DNA of 64,000 nucleotides. Origin: Fistulifera solaris (lineage: Eukaryota > Bacillariophyta > Bacillariophyceae > Naviculales > Stauroneidaceae). Below the pieces are notes generated by a model. That model saw nothing but the letters and a program-made list of their open reading frames with translations. It was not told the DNA's origin and searched no databases. Both the position numbers and the translations under genes were made by a program. Shown here piece by piece: positions 11,083-22,601 of the stretch. How positions within the stretch are numbered: position 1 is the first letter of the stretch; the number at the start of each line of letters is the position of its first letter. The stretch spans positions 372,001 through 436,000 of the forward strand of contig AP026123.1 of NCBI GenBank assembly GCA_030295235.1, given 5' to 3'.

Positions 11083-12695
11083 CAGAATTTCTGGACCACA
11101 ACAGAATTTCTGTATTACCATAAACAACATATTCCAGAATTTCTGGAACGCCCACTTTCTTTCGTTCTGATCAAAATCACACTTTCCAGAATTACTGGAG
11201 CGTGCACAACAGATCGCCATGACACAAAGCACCGTGCCCGGTATTTCTGGAACGTGCACAGCAGTTCGGTTGGATCGAAAAAAACTGGTCCAGAATTTCT
11301 GGACCACAACAGAATTTCTGTATTACCATAAACAACATATTCCAGAATTTCTGGAACGCCCACTTTCTTTCGTTCTGATCAAAATCACACTTTCCAGAAT
11401 TACTGGAGTGTGCACAACAGATCGTCATGACACAAAGCACCGTGTCCAGTATTTCTGGAACGTGCACAGCAGTTCGGTTGGATCGAAAAAAACTGGTCCA
11501 GAATTTCTGGACCACAACAGAATTTCTGTATTACCATAAACAACATATTCCAGAATTTCTGGAACGCCCACTTTCTTTCGTTCTGATCAAAATCACACTT
11601 TCCAGAATTACTGGAGTGTGCACAACAGATCGTCATGACACAAAGCACCGTGTCCAGTATTTCTGGAACGTGCACAGCAGTTTGGTAGGATCGAAAAAAC
11701 TGGTCCAGAATTTCTGGACCACAACAGAATTTCTGTATTACCATAAACAACATATTCCAGAATTTCTGGAACGCCCACTTTCTTTCGTTCTGATCAAAAT
11801 CACACTTTCCAGAATTACTGGAGCGTGCACAACAGATCGCCATGACACAAAGCACCGTGCCCGGTATTTCTGGAACGTGCACAGCAGTTCGGTTGGATCG
11901 AAAAAACTGGTCCAGAATTTCTGGACCACAACAGAATTTCTGTATTACCATAAACAACATATTCCAGAATTTCTGGAACGCCCACTTTCTTTCGTTCTGA
12001 TCAAAATCACACTTTCCAGAATTACTGGAGCGTGCACAACAGTTCGACATGACACAAAGCACCGTGTCCAGTATTTCTGGAACGTGCACAGCAGTTCGGT
12101 TGGATCGAAAAAACTGGTCCAGAATTTCTGGACCACAACAGAATTTCTGTATTACCATAAACAACATATTCCAGAATTTCTGGAACGCCCACTTTCTTTC
12201 GTTCTGATCAAAATCACACTTTCCAGAATTACTGGAGTGTGCACAACCGATCGTCATGACACAAAGCACCGTGTCCAGTTTTCTGGAACGTGCACAGCAG
12301 TTCGGTAGGATCGAAAAAACTGGCCCAAAATTTCTGGACCACAACAGAATTTCTGTATTACCATAAATAACAATTACCAGAATTTCTGGAACTACCACAA
12401 AATCTTTGTATGAATCGGAATACCAATTCCAAAATTTCTGGAACGGCCACATAATCTCCGTAGGAACCAAGACACCGATTCCAGAATTTCTGGAATGACC
12501 ACAGATTCTCTTATTGATCCAAAAATTGGACCGAATCTCTGTACGACCCGAAACGACTAATCCAGAATTTCTGGAACTTGCACAGTATCTCTGCAGGACC
12601 CAAGACCAAAACTCTTGTTCCAGAATTTCTGGAATGTTACAACTACACAAATTCTCTGCATGACTCGATACATCAATTCCAGAATTTCTACAATT
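11083..12695. repeat. 207-bp satellite array with TTCCAGAATTTCTGGAA palindromes
   Basis: Near-identical units begin at 11290, 11498, 11705, 11912, 12119 and 12325 (spacing 206-208 bp), with a partial unit at 11083. Beyond 12370 only the palindrome persists, at 12373, 12427, 12479, 12560, 12618 and 12677, within diverged sequence. Each full unit holds several CCAGAATTTCTGG-type palindromes. Because 207 is a multiple of three, long open frames run through the array on both strands (for example 416 codons on the minus strand). They have no family likeness and I do not call them genes. The palindrome is two TTCNNGAA half-sites one base apart, like heat-shock elements. Confidence 0.93.
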
Positions 12696-12818
12696 TGAAG
12701 CTGATAGAGGTTTTTAGTTAGCCTTCTCTGGCCATAAGTGGCTTATCAATCATTTAGCAACTTCTATGCAATCAGTCTTCTCTACATTATAGAGCAAGAC
12801 GCAAACAACGAGGGTGGG

Positions 12819-14439
12819 TTATTTGAGTTTCTTCCGTTCGCCTGATCGTCTTGGCACTGACGGATTCTGTTGCTTGTGCTTTTTCGTATCCAAGCCATAC
12901 AACGGCAACTTGCGCAAATCGTGTGACTCAACTCTATTTTCGTTAGAACTTGTCCCTACCGGATTTCTTTTCAAAAGAAAGTTACAGATTTTGCTTCAAA
13001 GAAACGAATGATTCGGTAGACGCCATCATAGCGATGAAACACTTTTGCACCAACTTTTTGCTTTCGAAAGACTCGAATCGGGACTTGTTGAGGAAAGTTC
13101 ACTTTCATGGCCCGGGCGCCGGATTTTAGATTGGCCGTATAGATAAGCGCGTCAAACTTATCATCGTTGCCCTTGTACTCACCCGACAAGCTAATGGCCT
13201 CGCATCCGCGCTTGATAGATCCACTCACACCTTGTTGCGTCCTGAAGAGAGGGTTTATTATTGTGAGTCTAGCAAGCATCATTAGAGACAAAAGAGCACG
13301 GACACGTAGTGCACTGACAAATGGTATCCATTTTGTATCATTTCTGCGCGAGTGTAAAGCTTTCCTTCAACTAAGCCTTCCACACAATTCCCGAAGGGTT
13401 TTGCCTTTAACGGTGGAGGTGGACGTAGGTCGTATATCGGCCTACCGGTATCGTCTTTTAGCATCTTTTGTATGCCATCGCGGAAAATGACGACGACTCG
13501 AGCCTCTCGTGGATCGCTGCATCCGTCCTCCAAATTTTTCTCGGGCAGTACAGCATGAGTGTAGTTTTGTTGCATCAGTTCTAACAGGACAAATGAGTCG
13601 AAACAAATTGAAACTTCGCACTTAAACAACGCATAAAGGTTATTTACCATCCATGAGGTAGGCGTCACCTGAACCCGGAAAAATCTTGTATTCAAAGTCA
13701 CCATCTTTAAGATCCTTTTCTTTCACTTTGATCGAAACGCAACGACGGCTTCGCGACGTATTGACAACAACAGCAAAAATGACCGATTCGCCTTGATTGT
13801 CGTCCGCGTGATAGTGGATTCTGTCATTTGAACCTCGGTAGTAGATGACGTTCGCTCCAATCCGAAAATCATCGACTTGGCAAGTATCCAAAGCCCGGTC
13901 CCACATTTGCTCGACACCTTTCACTCGCTTCAGAGGGAATGCCTTCATTTTGGCAACGCGATAGTCGTAGCCCGGGTTCGGAGCCTCAAAAACATCATGG
14001 GCTTGCTTGTGTAGAAGAAACTGCGCTCGGGGCTGATTTGTGCTTTGTGTTTGATACACACGGAACAAGTCGCACTTGTTTAGCTCCCGTACTAACCCCC
14101 TTCGCTCTCTTTCGTCACTGAGCCAGCCCGGATACAAGGTCAAAGAGCCTCCGCGTTGCAAAGGTATAACGATGGTATCATTTTGCCACGTCTCGGGCTC
14201 GAAATTTCGAAAGGGCGACCACTCGCCTTTGTTACCATCAAATTGTCGACGCTGTACAAGAGGGGGTTGTGACACCTTGACGGACGGTGCTTTTTTCGCG
14301 AAAGATTTCTTCTGTTTGCTTGTGAGCGATATTACCTGGCTTTCGGGGGTAGAGAAAGTTGGTCGAATCTTTTTGCTGGTTTTGTGCACGATATCACAGC
14401 CGATTTCGTCGGTTTCTTCTTGCTAGTCGGCGCCTTCAT
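12819..14439 (-). CDS. AlkB-type Fe(II)/2-oxoglutarate dioxygenase fused to SRA-YDG domain
   Basis: The first two exons encode an AlkB-like double-stranded beta-helix. LYPGWLSDE and GANVIYYRGSND lead to the iron ligands HYHADD (HxD), the distal His in YTHAVLPEK, and the 2-oxoglutarate Arg in ARVVVIFRDG. The third part is an SRA domain: GKLYTRAEMIQNGYHL, GVSGS, GCEAISLSGEYKGNDD, DALIYTANL, VPIRVFRKQK and RYDGVYRI. SRA domains flip and read modified cytosine; AlkB enzymes oxidise alkyl groups on bases. Introns are 13581-13647 and 13242-13318. The start ATG at 14439 (MKAPTSKKKPTK, basic, possibly nuclear) needs a one-base correction near 14390. Another correction near 12985 restores the SRA end (LLKRNPV) and a basic tail to TAA at 12819. 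The domains are clear, but the ends are less sure. Confidence 0.85.
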
Positions 14440-14848
14440 GATTTTCCTTTACCATTTCACAACGCTATTCGGTGCAACGTGATAATGATATACACTCATG
14501 AGTGACCTTTTGAGCTTGGATGATCGATAATGGCATTATGCGGTCTTTTCTCAACAAAAAATCTTTTGACTCGTCGCATGCAAAACGTCAGCTTGCGTGC
14601 GCACTCTGCGCGAAAAATCTACAGCTAGGGTTCTCAAACAAACGTTCTAGTACTTGTACGGAGTAATACCTATAGCTAGAGGGTACAGTATGCATAATGC
14701 AATTTCGTTGGCAGTATAACCTTTTTGTTGCTATACAATAATTACATAGTATTCATCGCTATCTCTTTTCAAAGACGACATGTAATTCAAGAGATAGAAT
14801 TGCACTTCACAAATGGCTATTGATCTCTCTTTCCGGTCGGCCGTACGC
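14440..14848. other. Intergenic region, nothing recognised
   Basis: This is an AT-rich spacer between the AlkB-SRA gene start and the end of the ABC exporter gene. No repeat, RNA gene or clear motif was seen. Confidence 0.4.
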
Positions 14849-16893
14849 TCACTGAGATGAGTGCATCGACTGTCGTTTGATCAATTCTTGATATTTCGTG
14901 CATCTCTGCAACAACTCATCATGTGTTCCAGAATCGATGATCCGGTGGTCATCGACAACTACAATTTGCTTCGCTCGTTTGATCGTCGATAGCCGATGCG
15001 CCACAATCACCACAGTTCGCCCAACTACCGCCTTATCAATAGCTTCCTGCACGAGGTGTTCCGACTCCGCATCGAGGGCCGAGGTAGCTTCGTCGAGCAG
15101 TAAGATTCTAGGATTTACTAGCAAGGCTGTGGATAACGGAACACAACAAAATAAGAATTTCCGTTCGTCAAGGACTTGATGAACGAAAACGTGCTTACCT
15201 CGAGCGATAGCTATTCGTTGCTTTTGACCACCGCTGAGTTTCACTCCGCGCTCACCGACCATAGTGTCGTATTGCTGAGGCCATTGCACGATGAAATCAT
15301 GAGCATTTGCCTTTCGACTCACTTCATCCAGTTCTTCTCGGCTAACTTCACGATCGATTCCGTAACAAATATTCTCGCGAACTGTCAGTCCGAAAAGTTG
15401 CGGTTCCTGTTGCACGTAGCCGATATTAGCACGTAGCCACGGCAAATCAAGATCCCTCAAATCATGTCCGTCGATACGGATGGAGCCCGACGGCACATCG
15501 TAAAAGCGCTGTAATAATGCCACCACGGTCGATTTACCAGCTCCCGAGGCTCCGACCAAGGCCGCTGTCGAGTTGGCTGGAATGGTCAATGAAAAGTTGC
15601 AAAGAACCGCACTCTCTGGACGCGAAGGGTAAAAGAAGTTAACATTTTCAAATCGTATGTTTCCTTCCATCGCATCTGGTCGTAGCAATGGAATCGGAGG
15701 AACGTAGTGATCGACAGGCATCACTGTCGGGGTATCTTCTTCATCTTTCCCTGCGTCAGCCTTATCAAGTGTTGCTTTTTCATTTTGAACAGGGATCGGG
15801 ATTGCAGGAATACGGTTCAGTAGATACATGATACGTCCTGAAGCACCTTGTGCTTCCAATAGCTTTGATACGAAGGAGCTTGTCTGTCCCAAACCAGCAC
15901 CGATGTAGAAGACATACGACTGGAAAGCAGTCAATTCACCCAGAGTAATTTCACCGTCATTGACCAGTTTAAATCCGTACCACAAACTGACGTACAAGCA
16001 TCCAAATCCAACACCGAATATCAATGTAAAGAAACCAGCAGCAACAATGGCTTTGAAAAATCCAACTCGGTAGGTTGTTTTGTCTTGACCCTTTTTGTGA
16101 GTAGCCCACCAGAATGGAAACTGATCCGGATCCCCAACGACTTTTTCATACCGATGTGCTTCGCGTTTTTCCGCCGCAAAGGATTGTACCGTCCTCATGG
16201 CTCCGAGCACCTCCGTCGCGTGTCCTTGCGCGGTACCCAGCACATTTTGGTACTCACGGCTCAACTTTCCCAACCACGTTCCGATGGGAATGCTCATACA
16301 AAACAGCACAATGACACATCCCAAGACAACGATCGCCAGATATGCGGATATCCAAAACATGAGAGCCATACAGACAACTAGCTTCACCATCCCCAAAATG
16401 ACTTCTGGCAAGGCTTGACTGGTGCCGATTTGTAAGACAGCTGTGTCACTCGTTAAACGCGAAATCAATTCTCCCGATTGGTGTTCGTCAAAAACGACAT
16501 TTCTTGTTTCATCAACGAAACAAATAACAGATTCCGTAAGCGAGCCACGACGCGTTCACCCGCTACACTCATCAGTGCTTGTCGCAGGAATCCCAAGAAG
16601 GAACCGACGGAATGCACCACAAGAACGGTAATCATCGTCCGAGAAATATCTTGCATGCGATCGACGGCTTCCGGATCGACCAGCGTATCGTAGGCATCGG
16701 CCAGTAGTAACGGATTCAACAACGGTGCACTTTCCGCGACGATCATTAGGAAACAGGCAATCGCTAGACCAGGCCATTCGGGTTTCGCTAATCGCAGTAA
16801 ATTGGCGAGAGACGGTGTCTCGGACGGTACAGCTTTGGATTGCTTGAAGGCATCTGGATGATTGGGAGCTGGTGAACTTGCCGCTTCGCTCAT
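14849..16893 (-). CDS. Half-size ABC exporter, ABCB (TAP/MDL) type
   Basis: This is a membrane exporter half-transporter: one six-helix domain followed by one ABC domain, expected to work as a dimer. The membrane part includes the conserved SLMKQEMSF and LISRLTSDTAVLQ segments of ABCB proteins. The ATPase has Walker A GASGAGKST, Q-loop YVQQEPQLFG, signature LSGGQKQR, Walker B ILLLDEATSALD and H-loop VAHRLSTI. One 72-bp intron (15127-15198, GTAAGC...ACAG) lies between the signature and Walker B and is in frame if unspliced. Splicing gives the expected IARALLVNPR. The N-terminal 142 codons are in another frame, and one T added to a T run near 16495 restores the conserved join. The substrate and membrane are unknown. 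ABCB half-transporters sit in the ER, mitochondria or vacuole, and no clear targeting peptide is seen. Confidence 0.9.
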
Positions 16894-17500
16894 CGTTTAT
16901 TTGATCAATATAACTCTCTATTATGTATTTTGTTAGTTTGAAAATATGTTCTTTTGTGCTCATTCGTGTCGAAGAATGAATGATGCATTTCTTTATTGTT
17001 CGCCGCATCATTTTTTTCCTTTGCTCGTCCTTTTTTTATTATATGTGCCGGGACTCCAGATGAGAGTCAAGTCGGAAAATCTTCATTCCTTTTCACGCCA
17101 TAATGAACGCTTCATGCAAACAATGAAAACACAAATAATGGAGCCGTCATCCACCGCTCTCACGGTACCGACGACATTAGCATTTTTACAATGAAAGTAA
17201 TTTATTTTGGTGATCTGGCATTCATGGTCTAAAGCAACGCTCAGCTCTAGAGCTACGATACGTTACTGTACCTGGTATTGCTTGACACAGAAGATCTTTT
17301 CAATCCCGGGACTGAAAACGTACCAATGATGCGGACCTTCTGTCCGTCGTTTCGATACGTTTGTACACAATTCCCCAGCGCACAGTTCCAGCAGCAGCGT
17401 CGTCGGCAGTTGGCGAGCAAGTCAGAATAGGCAAACGAAAGAATTATACTACCTTTATTATTATTCACAACTGCATTTTTCTTTTTCATTTCATGACGCC
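16894..17500. other. Intergenic region between divergent genes, nothing recognised
   Basis: These 607 bases lie between the divergent ABC exporter and beta-trefoil genes. Short open frames (for example 17253-17510 minus) show no family likeness. It probably contains both promoters. Confidence 0.4.
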
Positions 17501-19162
17501 ATGAGAGCACGGAGCAGTTTCATCAATGTGCCTTGCATCGAACCTTTGCATTGTCATTTAATTTCGCGCTCGAAGAGTGGAGGCAAATTATCCGTGGATC
17601 ATCAGAACGTGGCGTCTTCGAGTGCATCGCGGAATGAATGGCAAATACTGAGGACGGCGAACTCAAGTTTTGTGTTTCAGGCTGTAGGAACGAATCAGTT
17701 TCTTTGTTTGGAAGATGATGAAATTCTGGTCAAAACGGTGCGTTCACTTGAAACGCCGCAGGGGGAAAACAAGTTTCCGTCTTCCTTTTTGTGGAAGATA
17801 CAGGCACATTCCTCGATCGAAGGAGCTTTCTTTCTCGTTTCAGAAGAAGGAAAGCCCGTTGCATGCAATGCAAATGGAGTCCAAGTGTGGGAAAAGATTT
17901 CCGATTCGTCCAGTCTGGCGTGGTCGTTCGATTTCTTGTCCGGAGAATTGGTTCATATCATTTGCCCCGTCTTTCAAAAGCTGATTCAGTGCCACGGAGT
18001 ATTACCCGGCCCCCGATTGAACACCAAATTTGGTGGATGGGAGACTTGGCGCTTGATTGAAGCGGGAAATAACACCGTCTATATTACTTCTTGGACGCAT
18101 GGACATGTCTTGGGTGCGAATGCGCAAGGAGATTTGGAATTAAACAAGCGATCATCGCGCGACGAATGGGATCGATGGATCGTTATTCGAGGTACCAGTG
18201 GTGAAGGTGTCTACTTGCGTTCGATGAAAGCGAAACGATACTTGGCCACCGATGGAACCATTTTGGATACTTGTCGCGAACGAGTTGCGATGCATTACAC
18301 AACCATTTGGCACTTGGAGCCGCCAAATCGGAATGTCTATCATCTGCGTTCTCGAAATCATGGGTATCTGAGCGCGAATTTAGATGATCAGTTATGTATG
18401 AACAGGGACTGTCATTCCAAGGGAGGGCATTTTCAGTTTGAGCGACGAGAAGGCGGCAATGAAGGTGATTGTTTGGCGATCAAAAGTTTGGCCACTGGAA
18501 AATATATAGCGCTCGACACCACAACAAGGGAGCTGTTTTGCAGCGAAATTAGTTACTGGTGGCATGTGGAAGAATATGATAGCCTCTCTCGGGGGCTCGT
18601 ATTCATTACTAGCACAGGCAGTACTCCACTTGTGTTAAACTGTGGTGAAGAAGGGAAGCTGGCTGTCTCTACGGACATTGCGTTTCGTGAGGAAAATGCC
18701 TGGCGCCTGGAACCACATCTCCCAGACTCTTTGACGAAAGCGCAGTGTATTAGTGTGGGCGCAGTCATTACAGGAGGTGTCGCAGCGATGGTGGCTGCGC
18801 CGCTCGCCTTCACCGCAATGGTGGCGTCGATCGGTTTGGGTTCTCGCAGTATGACATCTAACAAGGACAACACAATGACGAAAGAAGGCTCGCTAGCTGA
18901 TGGCTCAAACGAAATTTTGCAAACGATCGGTGTAGCGCGATTGGGCTCTACGGGCAAGGGACAGTCCCTGATAAATAACGGCCCTGCTGGTGGATCCGGT
19001 GTATCAGGTACAACGGCTACTGCATTACTTCGTTCCGCAGAGAGTTCTTCTCAAAGTACGGGTGACCACGGGGATTTCGCCGATGCGTCGCTGTTTGGAT
19101 CGGCGGATCGCCCCTTTTCGGATTGGAGGTATTGGGAAGATGTGGCTCGAGCCTCCCAGTGA
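17501..19162 (+). CDS. Fascin/beta-trefoil repeat protein with IFI6/IFI27-like hydrophobic tail
   Basis: A single exon encodes 553 residues. Residues 1 to about 400 hold repeated beta-trefoil style strands: FVFQAVGTNQFLCLEDD, VYITSWTHGHVLGANAQGD, VYLRSMKAKRYLATDG, VYHLRSRNHGYLSANLDDQ and LAIKSLATGKYIALD, each followed by a Trp-containing strand. This pattern is typical of fascin-like and actin-crosslinking folds. Near residue 425 comes GAVITGGVAAMVAAPLAF, then a short Gly-rich hydrophobic region and EILQTIGVARLGS. Together these resemble the IFI6/IFI27 (ISG12) family, small membrane proteins of mitochondria or ER. The tail ends in acidic, Ser-rich sequence. No signal peptide is seen. The trefoil call is good; the IFI6/27 likeness is by eye and moderate. 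The function is unknown. Confidence 0.7.
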   Translation: MRARSSFINVPCIEPLHCHLISRSKSGGKLSVDHQNVASSSASRNEWQILRTANSSFVFQAVGTNQFLCLEDDEILVKTVRSLETPQGENKFPSSFLWKIQAHSSIEGAFFLVSEEGKPVACNANGVQVWEKISDSSSLAWSFDFLSGELVHIICPVFQKLIQCHGVLPGPRLNTKFGGWETWRLIEAGNNTVYITSWTHGHVLGANAQGDLELNKRSSRDEWDRWIVIRGTSGEGVYLRSMKAKRYLATDGTILDTCRERVAMHYTTIWHLEPPNRNVYHLRSRNHGYLSANLDDQLCMNRDCHSKGGHFQFERREGGNEGDCLAIKSLATGKYIALDTTTRELFCSEISYWWHVEEYDSLSRGLVFITSTGSTPLVLNCGEEGKLAVSTDIAFREENAWRLEPHLPDSLTKAQCISVGAVITGGVAAMVAAPLAFTAMVASIGLGSRSMTSNKDNTMTKEGSLADGSNEILQTIGVARLGSTGKGQSLINNGPAGGSGVSGTTATALLRSAESSSQSTGDHGDFADASLFGSADRPFSDWRYWEDVARASQ

Positions 19163-19630
19163 TAAAGTAAGGGGTGCAGTCATCGACGTGAAAATTTTTT
19201 TCTCGACAAAGTTGAAGCAAGATGACTTTCGGGGTCGAGCGGCGAGGCAAACGAGCATGATTATGGGATAAACGTGAAAGGGCGCTTTATCGTGCACCTT
19301 TTCGCAATATGGGCTGACGATACAGTAGCACGCAACAAAGGCATCCGGCGCTGGAAACGATTCAGTAGTAGTTGCGAGTCGATATCTACAACTGTGCGAA
19401 AACTTTTGATACGTAAAATCAAATGAGTTACATTGCGAGCTTCTGTCGTGCCTCTTATCTTCTGCTAGGAAGCATCGCTTTATTCAGAAAGTTTTTACTA
19501 ATTGATGTGTTACGGAGTTCGATTGACTATCAGGTCTACATGCAATTTCATTTTATAAGATCTCGAGTTTCTCTTCTTCACAGCGTCTCCTTTTCGTTTC
19601 TTAAGCAAAATCATCTCCGTCCGTCTCAGC
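19163..19630. other. Intergenic region between convergent genes, nothing recognised
   Basis: This spacer lies between the ends of the beta-trefoil gene and the LRR-like gene. No repeat, RNA gene or recognised motif was found. Confidence 0.4.
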
Positions 19631-21199
19631 TTATTGACCTAACTGGACAAGTCCACATAATGTGTCAAGGTGATTGGACAACAGCAGTGCGGAGCGCTGA
19701 AAGTCCTTTGATGCTTGTTCCACCAAAGCTGTTGTGACGAGCCGATTGCGCTCTGGCTCCGATAGAGGCGCCACCTCAAGATCCGACGAGCCCCTGTAGA
19801 ACTTGTTGAAGGAATAGAGTGCGTCGACGAGCAAGCCATCTGAAAAACGAGTCCCATGGCAATCAGTCACCTCAATGTTTCTATGATGCGATAGAAAATC
19901 AACCAAATTGGAAAATCCAGAACCAAAAGCTTCGTTGTTCCTCACATCTACTGTGAGGCACCGAAGACCTGGTGATGTTTCAAGCCGTCGAAAAGGGTCT
20001 TCAAGTAATCCTCTTCACAATGATCATAGTCATAAGACAAATCAAGAACTCGTAAGTTTTTGTTCGCAAGCGCTGCACAAATCATTTCTTGTATGACACA
20101 AAATGGTAAACAATCGCTGTCATCACACCCAAATTTCAACTCCACAAAATGACCCAAGGAGGCTACTCGTTGCCAAAACAAAATGAGATTCTTTAGATCG
20201 AAGTCCCAGTCGGGAAATATCATTAGGGAGAGCTTTGTCGCTGTAATACGTACAGATTCCCAACCGGTTCTTGATACTTGCCTCAACTCATCGACACAAA
20301 GTTCATAGGAAAGGGAATCTGCTTTAGCCGAAAAAGGAAGCAACACGGGTTCATTGTCATGTAAAAATGGTAATCCCAAATGCTGTATGGTTTCAACTTG
20401 TAAGAGGCGTCGCAGATTGTCAACATTCACTGGTAAATTGTCTCTCCATACGCTGCAATGTTAGCGAACCAAATGACGATTTGCGGTCCTGAAGCGCATT
20501 GACGAACGCCGTTCCTCCATCTGCTAAAATGCTGTCAATGATCGTGATTGTTACGGGATGCGGTCTCATTGCTAAAGCAATCGACTGCGCAGCACTCAGA
20601 TAAATGTTCTCAAACCTCAAATGCAATGACGGGATCGCCTCGAAGACGTCCAGGAAACATTGAGATTGAGCGGCACTCAAGTCAATTGGGGAAGAGTTTG
20701 TATCGTTCGCGATCAAAAGACAAGAAAAATTTGATGTCGATCGCACTAAACTCAAAAAGAATGCAGCCGTTTGCGCCATGGCGTCGTGGGTACTACCAAC
20801 GATGTACAAGCGAACATCGTCGTCATCGAATCCACAATGCAAAAAGTTAAGACCATCCCGCGGTATGTCGCGAAGACCCCAGCTGACATACGTCAGCGTC
20901 TGATTATTCCGCCAGATAGCCGCTCTTTGTCCGAGTTTGCGAAGGTCCTCCAAATCGCTGGGATCGCGCAATAATACATACGTTTTCGTCGCGCCTTCAT
21001 AACGGCGCCAACGAGCGACCGGCAAGCAACTGGACTCCGGAATCTCCTCAAACACGGATTTATCGAAAGATTGGTTGTTGCTTGACATGGCAATAAGTTC
21101 AAGTGAAGGTGCAGAAGCAAGAGAAAGTGTGTGTTGTTGCAGCACGACATTCCCTCTTTTTTGTAACGGTGTCTTGTTCGTTATAATACCGCGAGGCAT
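19631..21199 (-). CDS. LRR/RNI-like diatom protein of unknown function
   Basis: Three adjoining minus-strand frames (21199-20420, 20430-19948, 19945-19631) read as one protein of about 520 residues after two one-base corrections, near 20425 and near 19970. Repeating leucine-rich strands occur, such as IDLSAAQSQCFLDVFEAIPS, LRFENIYLSAAQSIALAM, KNLRVLDLSYDYDH and GLRCLTVDVRNNEAF. They follow the horseshoe pattern of ribonuclease-inhibitor-like LRRs. The ATG at 21199 (MPRGIITNKT) is the first true ATG in the frame; another at 21088 (MSSNNQ) is possible. Proteins of this style are numerous in diatoms and mostly unnamed. No signal peptide or membrane span was seen. The function is not known. Confidence 0.6.
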
Positions 21200-21462
21200 T
21201 TTCGTAGCGTTTCCGCATCCGGTACTGATTTTCAAATTGAACCAACAATTTGTGTCTACTGTGGAGAATCTACTGTGGAGAACCTCTCCGACAATGGTAT
21301 CATTCCAGGTGGAAGTCGCAAACCGATAACGATGATGCTCCTCTCGCAAAGCAAGCGCAAAGTGACAATAGACTATAGAATTAGAATCGATTCAAGCAAA
21401 TTTTACCTACGCTACCGCAATCCTTCATCCTTTACATACAAAGGAACACCGCAGTGAGAAAT

Positions 21463-22459
21463 ATGAACCGCGCACTGCCCCGAACACCGCTCCTCGTAGC
21501 GTTATTCGTGCTTTCCGCACTGATGTCTTCCGTCTCCTCGACGACGACGTGGGGTCAAGTGTGTGTCGCCTCTGTCGTTTCCATTTGTTACAAATAAGGC
21601 TATTAATCAACATAGAACTACAATCAGCAAATCAGCGGTACTTTTCAAGCTGAGAGGTGGGTCTTTAGATTTAAGCGACGATGAGGATGACGACGATGAA
21701 GACGAAGACGACGATTTCAACTTGGACACGGACGACTTTGAAGCAGCGGAAGGTGATTTTGCCGAAGCCAACACAATCGATCGTGTTCTAGAAGCATGGA
21801 AAAGGACACCGCCTCTGACCAAAGCTTATTTGACGGCTTCCTTCGGAGCTACAATGTACGGGTATCTTTTTAACAAGAACGAATTCCCCCGCATTCTGAC
21901 ACTGGAATGGAAGCCAGTCCTGCAGAGACTACAAATATGGCGACCTTTCACTTCCTTTTTAAACTTTGGACCGTTCGGTTTGGGATATATTCTCACAGCT
22001 CAATTCGTGTGGACGTACATGGCAACGTTGGAACGGTTAAACCACAATCGTCCTTTTGACTTCTGGATAATGATGCTCTTTGGCCAGCTTTCCATGGTGA
22101 TCGGTTACCCCCTGCTGAAATTGAGCCCTCGATTCCTCGGTCACAACTTGTCCACATATCTTGTTTATATCTGGAGTCGTTACCATGAAGGAGTCGAAGT
22201 CAATATGTTCGAAATGTTTAACACGAAAGCGGAACTGTTGCCTTGGTTCTTTCTGGCGCAGACATTTCTTTTGGAAGGTGAACCTCCGGTCTTGGACTTT
22301 TTGGGGATTGTGTTTGGGCACATTTACCATCATTGCAAAACAGTGGGTATTCTTCGAGCACCAGACGCGCTCGTGGCGTGGTATCATGGAGATTCGGAAG
22401 TGGCCAAGAGGATACGAGAAGAATACAAAGTGATTACGTCCGAGTTTGAGTTGGTATAA
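21463..22459 (+). CDS. Derlin-family protein with plastid presequence (sDer1/SELMA type)
   Basis: Derlins are rhomboid-like pseudoproteases that move proteins across the ER membrane. Algae with red-derived complex plastids have a second, symbiont-derived set (SELMA) that imports plastid proteins across the periplastid membrane. The derlin core is clear: RLQIWRPFTSFLNFGPFGLG, YMATLERLNHNRPFDFWIMM and VLDFLGIVFGHIYHH. The N-terminus from ATG 21463 is a strong signal peptide (LLVALFVLSALMSSVSS) leading to a Ser/Thr-rich region with LRGGSLDLSD, then a long acidic stretch (DDEDDDDEDEDDD). Host ER derlins lack such a leader, so I favour the plastid type. A one-base correction near 21555-21565 is needed to join leader and core. 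Without it the core could start at an internal codon. Confidence 0.78.
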
Positions 22460-22601
22460 ATTGTGGCTATTGACGGTCGATAGCAATGCTAGAAAGTAAA
22501 CGCAAAAACGTTTCAGAATTCATTATCTTAGTCGTTTTTAGCGTGAGTTGATTTATAAATAATGGATGGAAGCCAGCATGCATGCTCTGTAACAGTAACT
22601 T

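Noticed and set aside
11192-12650. Long open frames on both strands of the 207-bp satellite (up to 416 codons)
   Set aside because: They follow from a repeat length divisible by three. They are open on both strands and have no family likeness.
17253-17510. A minus-strand frame in the spacer before the beta-trefoil gene
   Set aside because: It is 85 codons, has no known family, and overlaps the likely promoter of the next gene.
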